Assembly: GCA_937895825.1 (NCBI GenBank) | Contig: CALBKP010000021.1 | Span: forward strand, 1-38,384 | Length of the DNA stretch: 38,384 bases | Direction: 5' to 3' | Source: an uncultured Alistipes sp. | GTDB lineage: Bacteria; Bacteroidota; Bacteroidia; Bacteroidales; Rikenellaceae | Shown: one piece after another, positions 25,131 through 35,073 of the stretch | Numbering within the stretch: position 1 is the stretch's first letter | Layout: the number at the start of each line of letters is the position of its first letter | Made by a program: the position numbers and the translations under genes | Notes under the pieces: model-generated | The model's input: the letters and a program-made list of their open reading frames with translations, nothing else | The model's database searches: none | Told to the model about the DNA's origin: nothing

Positions 25131-28100
25131 ATGAGGAAATTTTTTACTACCCTCAAGTCAGTTGTAGCTGCTTCTATCGTGGCATCTATGACATTGGCAG
25201 CATCATGTTCATATGATGATACTGCTATCAAGGATCGCGTTGACCGCGTTGAGCAGGATATCAACAAGGTTGAGCAGGATCTTGCATCATTGACAGAGCG
25301 CGTAAACGCTCTTGAGCAGCGTTTGACCGACGAGGTTACTAACCTCACAGCTCTTATCAACGGTAAGGTAGTTGTTACTGGCCTTGAGAAGGACGGCGAC
25401 GCTACTAAGGTTAACCTCTCTGACGGTTCATCATTCACCGTTTATCCCGAGTGCGATGTTGTTGATACCGACACCGACACCGACACTAACACCTACATCT
25501 CTATCGCAGAGCAGGACGGCGTCCTCTACTTCGCAGTTTACGAGATGGGCCAGTTCAAGGAGTGGTTGCTCGTTAACGGCGAGATGGTTCCCGTTTACGA
25601 TGGTAACGACTACGAGGATGACGAGTGCGACGATCCATACACTCCCGAGGCTCCCGTAGCTCCTCAGTTCCGTGTAAATGCTGAGACTGGCAACATCGAG
25701 GTTTCTATCGACGGTGGTGCTACTTGGACAGAGAGCGGTTTGTCAGCTGCTGCTACCGGTATGCAGGTATTCACCGGCGTTAAGGACAACGGCAACGGTA
25801 CCGTAACCTTCACTTTGTTCGACGGCTCGACATTCGACGTTACTTTGGCAGAGCTTATCGAGTTCAACACAACTCGTGGCCAGCTCTATGTTAAGCCCGG
25901 CGAGACCAAGGAGCTTCCTTTCACTATCAACGATTCTGTTGCAGACGTTAACATTATGAACCAGCCTCTCGGTTGGAAGGCAGAGGTTGCTCTCGCCGAG
26001 AACAACGAGTCTGAGGGTGACGACGTAGATCCCGGTATGGGCATCTTGGCAGCTGGCGGCACAGAGTTCGTTTTGAAGATTACCGGTCCTTCACAGGACT
26101 TCATCAACGCAGGTTATGCCGAGACTAAGGGCTTCATCAGCGTTCACTTCAACTCTACAAACGGTGCTTGTAAGGTAGGTAAGATCGCTGTTGAGATGGC
26201 AGAGATCACCTTGGACATTGACAAGGCTGGCAACGTAACAGTTGTAAGTACTTGGGTTGACGAGTATCTCTACTCTGATTGGTATGGTGAGCAGCTCATC
26301 CAGGAGTTCAACAACTACTACGTATGCGTTATGCCTATTGAATACTATGTTGAGGATCTCTCTCAGATTTACGACACAAGTTGGTATGAGTTCAACGTTC
26401 CTTGCGTAGGCGGTTGGATCAACAACTTCTTCTACAACGTAAACCCAGAGTTCAACACTTACGATAAGGCTACTTATGCTGAGGGCGTAAATGAGAAGTG
26501 GGAGTTCAAGGCTACAGTTAAGGAGATCATCGACATTCTCGACTGGAATGGCACGCTCACTTACGATGGCAACTCATTTATGGTTCTCGTTATTCCTACC
26601 GATCCTCAGGCATACGGTTCATTGATGCTCGATAAGGCTCTTGCAGTTCCTTTCAAGCAGGTTAACGTTAATGTTGAGGTTGTTGAGACTACATGGAACA
26701 ACGCTTACTTCAACGCAACATTGCGTGGTGCTAACGCTTACCAGTTCAATATCAATAACAAGGCAGATCTCGAGAATCAGATTGCCAACGGCTGGTATGC
26801 TGACTTTGAGACTTACTACAACGACTATATCTTCTACTGGCAGAACTATGGCAGCTCATTCGGTTCACACCGCTTAGTTACTGACGTTGTTGCGGAGAAT
26901 ATCTCATTCAACGACCTTATCAACTACGGTGAGGAGTATCCCTACTGGTTTGAGATGGCTCCCAACGCTACTTATATCGTAGCGATCCTTGCTGAGGAGG
27001 ATGGTAAGACCGAGTACACTTATGAGGATCTCAAGATCTTCGAGTTCACAACTGCGGATGTTGTGGCAGCCACTACTCCTTTCGAGTACACAATCGAGCT
27101 TGACGCCGAGGATACAACTTACTTCAACATCTACGCTAACGTAACAGTTCCCGAGACTGCTGTTGCAGTTTACTCACGCTGGTACGATGAGGAGTTCCTC
27201 TCAGAGGAGGAGCTTAAGGCCGACCTTCTTAATAACGGTTACCTAAGAACTGATTTCGAGGATGGTTACACATATGAGATTAGCACATTCGTTGACGCAG
27301 CTGCTACTCCAAAGTACTTGGGTATTTTGATTATCGACGCTGAGGGTAATTACTCGACAGGTTGGACACAGCTCCAGAGCAAGGCCGTTGTTGTTAACGA
27401 GAACGTAACTGTAACTATCGAGAACGTTGAGTTCTTCACAGCTGATAAGGTTGCAGAGGTTACTCTCGGTGGTCTTGAGGGCGTTGAGTATACTGCTATC
27501 AAGGCTTATGTATGCACTGGTGATGCAGACTCATACTACGTCCGCGACGAGGCTGCTCTTCAGGATCTTGCTTACGGAGATAACTACATGTACACCGGTT
27601 ACACAACCAACCCATTCACTGTAACACGCACTGCTGATTATAAGTACAATGCAACTGAGGGTAAGGCTTACATTGTTGCAGCTGCTGTTCAGTTTGCTGA
27701 CGGTTCTATATCTAACGTAGCTTACGGCGAGTACGCTTTTGGTGAGATTCCCGAGCCCGTGACAGTAGTTTCTGCTGCCGCTACAGCTGGTACAACCGGT
27801 GGCGATATGAACTACTACACCGTAGCGTTCACAATGAGCGATGAGAGCGTTTACTCAATTGAGTTCCGCACAGATGGCAACAACTGGCTCACACTTGGCG
27901 AGTACACCGACTCTTGGTCAAACTACACAAATGGCTACTACCCCGGTTATATCAACTACGCATATAAGAATGGTTCATCAATCGGTTGGGCTTACACTGA
28001 CGTAGCATACGAGAACGACGCTTACACCATTAATTTCCGCGTTACTCTCGACTGGCAGAACTTTGAGGAGTACACCTACACAGGTGCTATCGATGGTTTG

Positions 28101-28526
28101 GTTGCTCCCGGTGGTGCTCCCGAGGAGGGTGGCGATGACACTGGTGAGGACACTGGCGAGACTGAGGATGGCGTGATCTATGTAAATACATTTGTAGGTA
28201 CAGGCGACGCTGACAGTTACAGCGATTATTTCCACTTGTCAGATGGTACTGGTAACAACGAAGTAAAGTTTGTTGTTTGCGCATATGATGGTGCAGTAGT
28301 TGATGGCTGGCCCTTGACAAACGAGTACACCTCATTCAAGAGCTCTGTTTCTTATGTAATGGGTACAGATAGTTTCTCATTCATAAACAAGTCGCTTATT
28401 GTGAATGGTACAACTTATAGCAACTCAGATGTATCGAATGCTTCTGCATCAGTAGATGCCAACGGTAACATCACTATCAACTTCACTGTTGGTGGTACAG
28501 CTTACGTCTTCAAGCACAACAAGTAG
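25131..28526 (+). CDS. Large surface lipoprotein with DUF4988/PL29-type N-terminus
   Basis: A 1131-residue lipoprotein; the signal ends LAASC, with Cys26. Residues about 30-75 form heptads (RVDRVEQDINKVEQDL, then LTERVNALEQRL) like the coiled-coil N-terminal segment named DUF4988 or PL29 N-terminal domain. An acidic DTDTDTDTN run lies near residue 110. The bulk, about 240-970, consists of beta-rich Ig/Fn3-like modules rich in Tyr and Asn. A Gly/Asp/Glu linker (about 990-1010) precedes a separate C-terminal beta-domain. No catalytic motif of a lyase is visible, so it is probably a binding or structural surface protein. The codon bias (GTT, GCT, AAC, TAC) is extreme and resembles that of the major pilin, suggesting very high expression. 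The function is unknown. Confidence 0.8.
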   Translation: MRKFFTTLKSVVAASIVASMTLAASCSYDDTAIKDRVDRVEQDINKVEQDLASLTERVNALEQRLTDEVTNLTALINGKVVVTGLEKDGDATKVNLSDGSSFTVYPECDVVDTDTDTDTNTYISIAEQDGVLYFAVYEMGQFKEWLLVNGEMVPVYDGNDYEDDECDDPYTPEAPVAPQFRVNAETGNIEVSIDGGATWTESGLSAAATGMQVFTGVKDNGNGTVTFTLFDGSTFDVTLAELIEFNTTRGQLYVKPGETKELPFTINDSVADVNIMNQPLGWKAEVALAENNESEGDDVDPGMGILAAGGTEFVLKITGPSQDFINAGYAETKGFISVHFNSTNGACKVGKIAVEMAEITLDIDKAGNVTVVSTWVDEYLYSDWYGEQLIQEFNNYYVCVMPIEYYVEDLSQIYDTSWYEFNVPCVGGWINNFFYNVNPEFNTYDKATYAEGVNEKWEFKATVKEIIDILDWNGTLTYDGNSFMVLVIPTDPQAYGSLMLDKALAVPFKQVNVNVEVVETTWNNAYFNATLRGANAYQFNINNKADLENQIANGWYADFETYYNDYIFYWQNYGSSFGSHRLVTDVVAENISFNDLINYGEEYPYWFEMAPNATYIVAILAEEDGKTEYTYEDLKIFEFTTADVVAATTPFEYTIELDAEDTTYFNIYANVTVPETAVAVYSRWYDEEFLSEEELKADLLNNGYLRTDFEDGYTYEISTFVDAAATPKYLGILIIDAEGNYSTGWTQLQSKAVVVNENVTVTIENVEFFTADKVAEVTLGGLEGVEYTAIKAYVCTGDADSYYVRDEAALQDLAYGDNYMYTGYTTNPFTVTRTADYKYNATEGKAYIVAAAVQFADGSISNVAYGEYAFGEIPEPVTVVSAAATAGTTGGDMNYYTVAFTMSDESVYSIEFRTDGNNWLTLGEYTDSWSNYTNGYYPGYINYAYKNGSSIGWAYTDVAYENDAYTINFRVTLDWQNFEEYTYTGAIDGLVAPGGAPEEGGDDTGEDTGETEDGVIYVNTFVGTGDADSYSDYFHLSDGTGNNEVKFVVCAYDGAVVDGWPLTNEYTSFKSSVSYVMGTDSFSFINKSLIVNGTTYSNSDVSNASASVDANGNITINFTVGGTAYVFKHNK

Positions 28527-28551
28527 TAAGATATACCTATCTTAACCTTTT

Positions 28552-28584
28552 CGGAGCTTCCCTCACGGGAGGCTCCGATTTTTT
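28552..28584 (+). terminator. Terminator after the 1131-residue lipoprotein gene
   Basis: CGGAGCTTCCC (28552-28562) pairs with GGGAGGCTCCG (28567-28577) with one G-U pair, followed by ATTTTTT. Confidence 0.9.
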
Positions 28585-28652
28585 GTTGCAGGAAAAGGAG
28601 AGAGATAAACAGGAGGCGGTTTGAGAGAATGACCCATTCGCTTAGGTAAAAA

Positions 28653-28683
28653 GTTGCTCAATAAAAAAGTTTTATTACCTTTG
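28653..28683 (+). promoter_or_regulatory. Promoter of the 540-residue lipoprotein gene
   Basis: GTTG (28653-28656), a 19-bp spacer and TACCTTTG (28676-28683). The start codon lies 41 bp further on. The -33 box has one mismatch. Confidence 0.65.
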
Positions 28684-28724
28684 TAGATGAAAAGGTAAAT
28701 ATTAATAACCAAAAATATACGTCT

Positions 28725-30347
28725 ATGAGAACTGCCAAACTATTAGCAATGCTGATTAGCTGCGCAACACTGCTCTTTGCTGCGTGCGAGGAGAAGGAGC
28801 CACCCGCAAACAACCCCACGCCCGAAAATCCTGACGATCCTGAAAAACCCGACAACCCCGTAGAGGAGGCAGCCTTCGAAATAGTTATCACCGAAAAGAC
28901 TACACTCTCCTTCACGTTCAACATATACCCGAAGGATAAGACGATGGAGTATATCTTCCTCACCGACACAACCCGCGTCTTAGAGGAGAGCAACGTGGTG
29001 ACAGGCGAGGACTTTGTTGCCTATAACAACTGGTTATTCTACTCCGAGGCTGAGACCTTCGACACCACGGTCGAGGAACTTGTTAAGGATTACTACATCT
29101 ACACCGGCGACGTAGAGGATATCACGTTTAACGGCGTCCGCCCGGGTGATGAGTTTGTGATATATGCATATGGTGCCGAGGTCGTTGACGGCGAAGTACG
29201 CGCCACGACCGAGGTTATTACAGTGCGCGACCGCACCGAGGAGGTAGAGATCGTCGAGCATGCTGTGGCTATCGACGTTGCTGTCGATGGCAACCACGCC
29301 AACATAGCCTTCGACCCCAACGGCTTCGATGGCAACTACCTCACCATCGTGGAGAGTGTCGCAACGCTCTGTCCCGACGGCGATGCTACGGACGATAAGA
29401 TAAAAGATGCTGTTATGAATATGTGGTATAACGCGCTCACGGTATACCTACAATATGGCTTCGCATTGGAGATGATTCTCGGCGACCTCACGGTCGTAGG
29501 CGAATATCAAGCATCGTACGATCTGCTTGCCAACACCGAGTATGTTGTCACGGCCATGCCTATCGATTCAACAGGTGTGATATATGCCTATCCGACAATA
29601 GAATATTTCTCTACATCGGACGTAGAGATGTCGGACAACACGATTGATATCAGCGTTAGCAACATCCTCCCCCGCGAGGCGACAATCACGGTTACACCCT
29701 CTAACGACGATCCCTTCATCGTGGCTTGCTTCGAAAGTTCTCCATATAATGGAATGACAGACGAGCAGATTATCGCAGATTACACTGCTAAGTTCCCATT
29801 ATATCCTACGTCAGGAGGTTTTACCTACACATTCACTGGTCTAACCCCCGAAACCGAATACTTCGTTGCTGCATTCGGATGCGATGGCGGCGTAGTGACA
29901 ACGGAGCTCTTTAGAGTTGATTTCGTCACGGCCAAGGAGCAGATGAGCAATATAAACATTGAGCTTAATATCATCGGTTACTATGATATCGAAGAGGTCG
30001 CGGCACTGTATGATTACTACCAGAATTTTGTCGGCACATATGCAGCCCTATTTGCATACGAGTTTATCACAACACCACAGGCTATGGGTATCCACTACGG
30101 TCTGTATTCCAAGGCTTCGGTCGAGGGCGTTGATGACGACGATCTGCGCAAGATGATACTCGAACGCCCAATAAAGGATACGTTCCGCCCAGTAAACTTC
30201 ATACGAGCATACGGTCTCGAGTATGTACTCTTGGCTGTTGCGGTCGATAGCGAGGGTAATCCCTCGAAGCTCTTCAAGAGCGATGTCATTACAATCACGT
30301 ATGACGGCCGTGGCGATGCACAGGAGTTTATTGATATGATGCACTAA
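28725..30347 (+). CDS. Surface lipoprotein with Ig/Fn3-like repeats (540 residues)
   Basis: The lipobox FAAC gives Cys21. A Pro-rich spacer (residues about 25-50: NNPTPENPDDPEKPDNP) would lift the protein off the membrane. Repeated modules of about 100-120 residues follow, each opening with a strand pattern such as AAFEIVITEKTTLSFTFNIY, IDISVSNILPREATITVTPS or INIELNIIGYYDIEEV, and each closing with a TEYFVAAFGCDGG-like strand. The architecture is shared with the two minus-strand lipoproteins at 32575-37281, but sequence identity looks low and the conserved GDEENGS C-terminal domain of those two is absent. No enzyme motif is seen. A role in binding host or dietary glycans or proteins is only a guess from context. 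Confidence 0.75.
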   Translation: MRTAKLLAMLISCATLLFAACEEKEPPANNPTPENPDDPEKPDNPVEEAAFEIVITEKTTLSFTFNIYPKDKTMEYIFLTDTTRVLEESNVVTGEDFVAYNNWLFYSEAETFDTTVEELVKDYYIYTGDVEDITFNGVRPGDEFVIYAYGAEVVDGEVRATTEVITVRDRTEEVEIVEHAVAIDVAVDGNHANIAFDPNGFDGNYLTIVESVATLCPDGDATDDKIKDAVMNMWYNALTVYLQYGFALEMILGDLTVVGEYQASYDLLANTEYVVTAMPIDSTGVIYAYPTIEYFSTSDVEMSDNTIDISVSNILPREATITVTPSNDDPFIVACFESSPYNGMTDEQIIADYTAKFPLYPTSGGFTYTFTGLTPETEYFVAAFGCDGGVVTTELFRVDFVTAKEQMSNINIELNIIGYYDIEEVAALYDYYQNFVGTYAALFAYEFITTPQAMGIHYGLYSKASVEGVDDDDLRKMILERPIKDTFRPVNFIRAYGLEYVLLAVAVDSEGNPSKLFKSDVITITYDGRGDAQEFIDMMH

Positions 30348-30363
30348 TTTCTTCACCTTGCAT

Positions 30364-30397
30364 AAAAAAGACGTGCCCGCCAAAATTGGCGGGCACG
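30364..30397 (-). terminator. Terminator of the GH20 gene
   Basis: Read on minus, a 12-bp perfect stem, CGTGCCCGCCAA/TTGGCGGGCACG (30397-30386 with 30383-30372), is followed by TCTTTTTT. On plus the same stem lacks a T-run but could still slow transcripts from the convergent lipoprotein gene. Confidence 0.9.
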
Positions 30398-30418
30398 CTT
30401 CGTATGCATCAACCTCAC

Positions 30419-32497
30419 TTATCGAACGATGATCTCGTCTGTAAAGAGGAATCCCGAGAACTTGCTACGATGCGCCTTATAGCGTATATATCGCACATCG
30501 GCACTACCCTCCCAGCCAAAACTCTTAAACGACGGAAGCTCGTCGACAACAACCTCATGCTCGATATCCGCAAGGAGCTCATAGTTCTCGCCATCGGTCG
30601 AGCCCCATATCTCCACTCGACATGGCATAAAGACTCCCGGGCCACATATCTGCATAAAGTCGGCAGCGATGCTCTTGATGTGCATAACCTCGCCCATATC
30701 CACAACCACATCCACGCCGCCACGACCCAAGAAGCCCTGCCAACGCTTGTCGGCATAGGTCCACGTACCACGCAGACCATCCGTGAGCGTAGCATCGCCC
30801 GCTGCTGCATACTGCGGAGCATAGTAGCGCGAGGGGTGGAGGTAGCTGACACGCTTACCCACAGCAAGATGCTCAACGGGCTCGAGCGACTCTGGGCGGT
30901 TGCCAATCTCGTTCTTAAGGTCAAAAGGCGTGTAACCACGCTCTAACATATCATCCACAATTCTTACGGCACGCTCTCTGAAGAGCTTAAAATCGCGATT
31001 CTCTGGCTTACTCCAGCCAATCTCCGCCACGGCGATAGCACGAGGCCAGAGCATATGCTCGTAGTGGTCATCCGTAGGGATAAACTCTGCCCAAAGGTTA
31101 GCCTGAACGCCTATGATATGGCGCGCAACGTTCGCGTCCATACTCTCGGGCGTAGGCTCGTAGGAGTAGACCTTCTCGAGTGGCAGATAGCCACCAATGC
31201 TCTCGGGTTGCGAGTAAGGAGCATCCTGCGGAGCATCAATATAGCAGTAGCCGTGGGGCGACATAATGGCATCGTGACCGGCAGAGGCAGCTGCGATACC
31301 ACCCTCCTCACCACGCCACGACATAACCGTAGCATTAGGCGCAAGGCCTCCCTGGAGGATCTCATCCCAGCCGATAATCTGGCGGCCGCGGGCATTGAGA
31401 TACTCCTCTATGCGGTGAATCATATAGCTCTGGAGCTCATCGACGCTCTCCAGGCCCTCCTCCACCATTCTACGGCGGCAGTCGTTGCACTCCTTCCAGC
31501 TTGACTTGCCAGCCTCATCGCCGCCGATGTGGATATACTCCGAGGGGAATATCTCAATCACCTCGTCGAGGATTGCCTGCATCATCTCAAACGTTGCCTC
31601 CTTACCGATGCAGAGGTCACCCTGGCGTTCGGGCAGCTGCGTACAACGAAGTTCGGGGTAAGCAGCAAGCACCTCGTCCGAATGGCCCGGCATCTCGATC
31701 TCGGGGATAATGGTAATATAGCGATCTGCGGCATACTTCACAAGCTCACGGGCATCGGCCTTAGTGAGATAGCCACCATAGGCACCCTCCGTGCCCTCGT
31801 CAACATGACGACGGTCACCATACCACCACTCCTTCCACGTGTCGGGCGTACGCCACGCGGCATAGCTACACAAACGAGGGTAGCTATCCACCTCCAAACG
31901 CCAGCCAGCAGCATCGGTAAGGTGCAGATGCAGGCGGTTCATCTTCATAGCGGCCATCTGATCTATCTGACGCATAAGGAACTCCTTAGTGCGGAAGTGG
32001 CGCGAGATGTCGATGAGCACACCACGATAGCCAAAGCGCGGAGCATCAGCCACATGGCAGCAAACGAACTTACCCGTAGCATCGTATATCTGCTTAAGGC
32101 TCTGGAGACCATAGTACAGACCCGCAGCAGTCGTAGCCTTAATAGTTACACCCTGCGTCGTAATATCCATAACATAACCCTCCGTAGCATAGCACATATC
32201 AGCAATCTCCGCGAGCTCAGCACCATCAACAACCAACATGTTAAGAAAGCCCCTGCGTGATGGACGGCGCACATTGCGTAGGTCGACACCTATGCTTTGC
32301 ACTGCGGCAACAAGTGGCGCAGAATCCTCAGTCCCAGCATCCACATATATGGCAAGTCCCTTGCTCATATCTACGCTCTCCTCACCCCACACAACAGTAG
32401 CGGGAGCAGGCGTAATGATGTTATGCTGAGCCATAAGCTCACTCGCACACGTAGCAACAAGAGCAAGCAATAGTGCGCATAAATTCTTTATTTTCAT
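30419..32497 (-). CDS. Secreted beta-N-acetylhexosaminidase, GH20 with F5/8C domain
   Basis: A glycoside hydrolase of 692 residues from the ATG at 32497, which gives a proper signal peptide (about residues 1-24, ending LMAQ); the open frame extends 20 codons further upstream without a signal-like start. A GH20b-type N-terminal domain (about 25-150) precedes the catalytic barrel, with YRGVLIDISRHFRTKEFLM, LHLHLTDAAGWRLEVDSYP, IPEIEMPGHSDEVLAAYPEL and the catalytic Asp-Glu pair in HIGGDEAGKSSW (about 326-327). A C-terminal galactose-binding-like F5/8 type C domain spans about 565-692. It removes terminal GlcNAc or GalNAc, for example from mucin glycans. Two surface lipoprotein genes lie upstream on the same strand, 77 bp away. 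Confidence 0.93.
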   Translation of the reverse strand: MKIKNLCALLLALVATCASELMAQHNIITPAPATVVWGEESVDMSKGLAIYVDAGTEDSAPLVAAVQSIGVDLRNVRRPSRRGFLNMLVVDGAELAEIADMCYATEGYVMDITTQGVTIKATTAAGLYYGLQSLKQIYDATGKFVCCHVADAPRFGYRGVLIDISRHFRTKEFLMRQIDQMAAMKMNRLHLHLTDAAGWRLEVDSYPRLCSYAAWRTPDTWKEWWYGDRRHVDEGTEGAYGGYLTKADARELVKYAADRYITIIPEIEMPGHSDEVLAAYPELRCTQLPERQGDLCIGKEATFEMMQAILDEVIEIFPSEYIHIGGDEAGKSSWKECNDCRRRMVEEGLESVDELQSYMIHRIEEYLNARGRQIIGWDEILQGGLAPNATVMSWRGEEGGIAAASAGHDAIMSPHGYCYIDAPQDAPYSQPESIGGYLPLEKVYSYEPTPESMDANVARHIIGVQANLWAEFIPTDDHYEHMLWPRAIAVAEIGWSKPENRDFKLFRERAVRIVDDMLERGYTPFDLKNEIGNRPESLEPVEHLAVGKRVSYLHPSRYYAPQYAAAGDATLTDGLRGTWTYADKRWQGFLGRGGVDVVVDMGEVMHIKSIAADFMQICGPGVFMPCRVEIWGSTDGENYELLADIEHEVVVDELPSFKSFGWEGSADVRYIRYKAHRSKFSGFLFTDEIIVR

Positions 32498-32574
32498 AGC
32501 GTTATCGTTACGTATAATAATAGAAAGGGGTGTCGAGCCCATAGGCCAACACCCCATAGCTTATCGCCCTAAAA

Positions 32575-34881
32575 TTATAGGCGGAAGGTCTTGATAACCT
32601 TAACCTCAATAAGATCACTCTGCGTAGCGAGAGGCTCAACCTCATGACGAGTAACCTTTGCCGCACGGGGAGCACCCACTGCCTCGCTCCAAGTACACTC
32701 GAGCGTAGGCTCTGCATCCTCGGCAATAACGAGCGACTTAGCAAATGCCTTAGGAGTAGCATCATTCACCGCATCGACATAGCCACGAAGCTCCTCTATA
32801 TCTCCAGGCGTAACGGGCTTAACAGCAAGGCGTGCAACCTTACCCTCCGAGCCATTGGTATCCTGAGCATACGACACAACGGTCTGCTCAGCATCCCATT
32901 CAGCCACAAAGAAGTGATAGGGAACAGTGAGGTTAACGTCCTGCCAGTAGCCGCGGAAGCTCGCAATGATATACTGGTCCGAAAGTCCCACAACATCGTC
33001 GTAGGCATCCGTCGTGATCGCGCTAAAGAGTGCCGAAGCATCCTCTGTACCGGTGTGCTTAACAGCCACGATAGGACGACCCTGTGTCAGACTTGCATTG
33101 CCAAAGATTGAGCCGTTCTCCTCGTCGCCGTTGTAAACGCCGAGAAGTTCCACAGAGGGATTAACGCTACCGGGCAGCGTCGTCTTAGCGATGATGTCGC
33201 TATACACACAGCGAGCAAACTTACCCGTCTCGGTGTCGATGGCCAAAACATAGCCTACATACTCTCTATCGGGCTGGAGATTAGCGATATAGTACTCACC
33301 ATCGCCATTGCGATATAGGTGGCTACACCTCTCCTCCAAGGCCTCCTGAATAGTCAACGATGGGCTCTGACCCGTCATACACATCTCTATAACCTGAGCA
33401 AGCATCGTGCTGGCATCGGCCATAGCGACATTAGGATCAAAGCTGTCTGCATAGCCAATGCCGGGCTGATAGTAGATTGTAGGATCACTTGCGTCGATCT
33501 TAAGCGTGAAGTCGTAAGGGCCAACCTCCGAAACACTGAACTCAAACTCCGCAGTCATAGGATCGCCCTGCTCCGAGGTCACGAACGACACGTAGACAGG
33601 AGCCGAGGTGATAGTACCGGGGTTCTGGTCGTACTCGCCAGTCTCCTCGTTGATGAGCTGACCATATGTAGGATTAGGCTCGAAGCTGAAAGCCACGATA
33701 TAGTACTCAGTCTCAGCGATATTAAGCTCAACCTGATTCTCACCCGTAAGGTTGATAACGCCCTTCACGGGATCGCGACGCTTAAGCTCGGTGTAGTTAT
33801 CCCAGTAGTAGATATACTCCGTAACCGCGCTGTTAGCGATCTCAATAGGCTTCATCTTACTCTTCTGAGTGTTGATATAACCGATGTAGTAGTAGTACTC
33901 GGCATTGAGGTCCGAAGGTGTGATGACAACATCGGCAGTGTAGTGACCGATGTTAGTTACCTCGATGTCGAACGTAAGGTCGCTTGCAGCCTGCTCACCA
34001 GAGTTGTATCGCAACTCCTCAATCTCGGTACTTACCCACAAACCCTCGCTATCGAGCTGAACACCAGCAGCAAAACATGCATACTTGGTCTTAGGCTTGA
34101 GGTTAGCAGCATAGAGCGTACGTGTACCCTGATAGATGAGCTTCGTGCGGATCTCCTCGTCGCTAAAGCCCTCAGCCTTAAGGTTATCAATCTCTGTCTG
34201 CACGTAGTAAGCGAAGTACTGCTCCTTAGTCCAACCATACTCGCCATCTGCTGCGGTGTAGCTCTGCAACGTCTCAACATCAACGTTAACAAGCGTCCAA
34301 TCCTCCGTCGCGATGCTGGGTGTAACCGAGATTGCTGCATTGTTGAGATAGGGCTCAGCCTTGAGGGCGAAGGTGCAAGGGCTAAGCTCCGCGCTCACGG
34401 TCTTGAAGCGTGTGAGCGACACATCGCTCGTAGCCTTATAGCCATCTGCCGCATCGACACCAAAGAGCAAGAGGTAGTAGTTCGAACCCGAATTAAGACC
34501 CGTGATCTTCACACCCTCGCGCTTGCCCTTAGCCACATTCTCTGCCACATAGCCGTCGAACGTTTTACCGATAGACAAGGCATACTCCTCCATATCGGCA
34601 TAGATCATCGCCACGATATCTGCATCCGTATCGCACTGCTCGACAGCCGCAGCCTCATAGGCAACTGCCAAGTAGTTGGCCTCGAGGTCCGAGGGTGTTG
34701 CGGTGTAGGTCACCGTCGTGCGTGTAACATCGCCAAGTTCCACGCTGAAGGTCAACTCCTTAACGATAGGAGTATCGGGAGTATCGGGCTTATCGGGGGT
34801 CTTGGTGGGATCCTCACCGCAGGCAGCAAAGGTCATAGCACCTGCCACCAATAGGGTCATCAACCAATTAAATCTTCTCAT
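32575..34881 (-). CDS. Surface lipoprotein with Ig/Fn3-like repeats (768 residues)
   Basis: The lipobox FAAC gives Cys21, followed by a Pro/Asp/Lys spacer (KTPDKPDTPDTP). Four or more beta-sandwich modules follow, opening with LTFSVELGDVTRTTVTYTAT (then PSDLEANY), CTFALKAEPYLNNAAISVTP, LTFDIEVTNIGHYTADVVIT and FEFSVSEVGPYDFTLKIDAS. From about residue 570 a C-terminal domain begins PSVELLGVYNGDEENGS. The whole plan, and the wording of the first module and C-terminal domain, match the neighbouring gene at 35074-37281, so the two arose by tandem duplication. The function is unknown. Its position just before the secreted GH20 enzyme suggests a surface glycan-binding partner, which is inference. 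No promoter consensus is visible directly upstream. Confidence 0.78.
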   Translation of the reverse strand: MRRFNWLMTLLVAGAMTFAACGEDPTKTPDKPDTPDTPIVKELTFSVELGDVTRTTVTYTATPSDLEANYLAVAYEAAAVEQCDTDADIVAMIYADMEEYALSIGKTFDGYVAENVAKGKREGVKITGLNSGSNYYLLLFGVDAADGYKATSDVSLTRFKTVSAELSPCTFALKAEPYLNNAAISVTPSIATEDWTLVNVDVETLQSYTAADGEYGWTKEQYFAYYVQTEIDNLKAEGFSDEEIRTKLIYQGTRTLYAANLKPKTKYACFAAGVQLDSEGLWVSTEIEELRYNSGEQAASDLTFDIEVTNIGHYTADVVITPSDLNAEYYYYIGYINTQKSKMKPIEIANSAVTEYIYYWDNYTELKRRDPVKGVINLTGENQVELNIAETEYYIVAFSFEPNPTYGQLINEETGEYDQNPGTITSAPVYVSFVTSEQGDPMTAEFEFSVSEVGPYDFTLKIDASDPTIYYQPGIGYADSFDPNVAMADASTMLAQVIEMCMTGQSPSLTIQEALEERCSHLYRNGDGEYYIANLQPDREYVGYVLAIDTETGKFARCVYSDIIAKTTLPGSVNPSVELLGVYNGDEENGSIFGNASLTQGRPIVAVKHTGTEDASALFSAITTDAYDDVVGLSDQYIIASFRGYWQDVNLTVPYHFFVAEWDAEQTVVSYAQDTNGSEGKVARLAVKPVTPGDIEELRGYVDAVNDATPKAFAKSLVIAEDAEPTLECTWSEAVGAPRAAKVTRHEVEPLATQSDLIEVKVIKTFRL

Positions 34882-34913
34882 ATGTCTGAATTATATTAAT
34901 TTTTAGGATAGCA

Positions 34914-34974
34914 GCCTCCAACTTGTATAAGACATCAGTCCTCAACTTACTTATGAGCCTCTGCCCTCAACTTG
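34914..34974. repeat. Three short direct repeats upstream of the 768-residue lipoprotein gene
   Basis: The motif CCTCAACTT and close variants occurs at about 34914-34924 (CCTCC-AACTT), 34940-34948 and 34965-34973, spaced about 25 bp. In the coding direction it reads AAGTTGAGG. The regular spacing of about two and a half helical turns suggests tandem duplication or a protein-binding array. The function is not known. Confidence 0.45.
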
Positions 34975-34996
34975 GCTGCTCGCCATCTTACGACCC

Positions 34997-35033
34997 ACCC
35001 CGGGTGAGAGATACGAAATCTCCCGCTCGGGGT
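34997..35033. other. Large stem-loop between the two paralogous lipoprotein genes
   Basis: ACCCCGGGTGAGAGAT (34997-35012) faces ATCTCCCGCTCGGGGT (35018-35033) over a 5-nt loop, with 13 of 16 pairs canonical. There is no T-run on the downstream side for either strand. It lies 41 bp after the stop codon at 35074, so it may be an attenuator or mRNA-stabilising hairpin within a minus operon. Confidence 0.5.
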
Positions 35034-35073
35034 AAAAGTCTAAATATTAGTCAATAATCTTAGCAACGACAGA

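Noticed and set aside
33319..34854. Long open frame of 511 codons on the plus strand
   Set aside because: It is wholly antisense to the 768-residue lipoprotein gene, whose signal peptide, lipobox and paralogue support the minus strand. The antisense protein has no recognisable domain.
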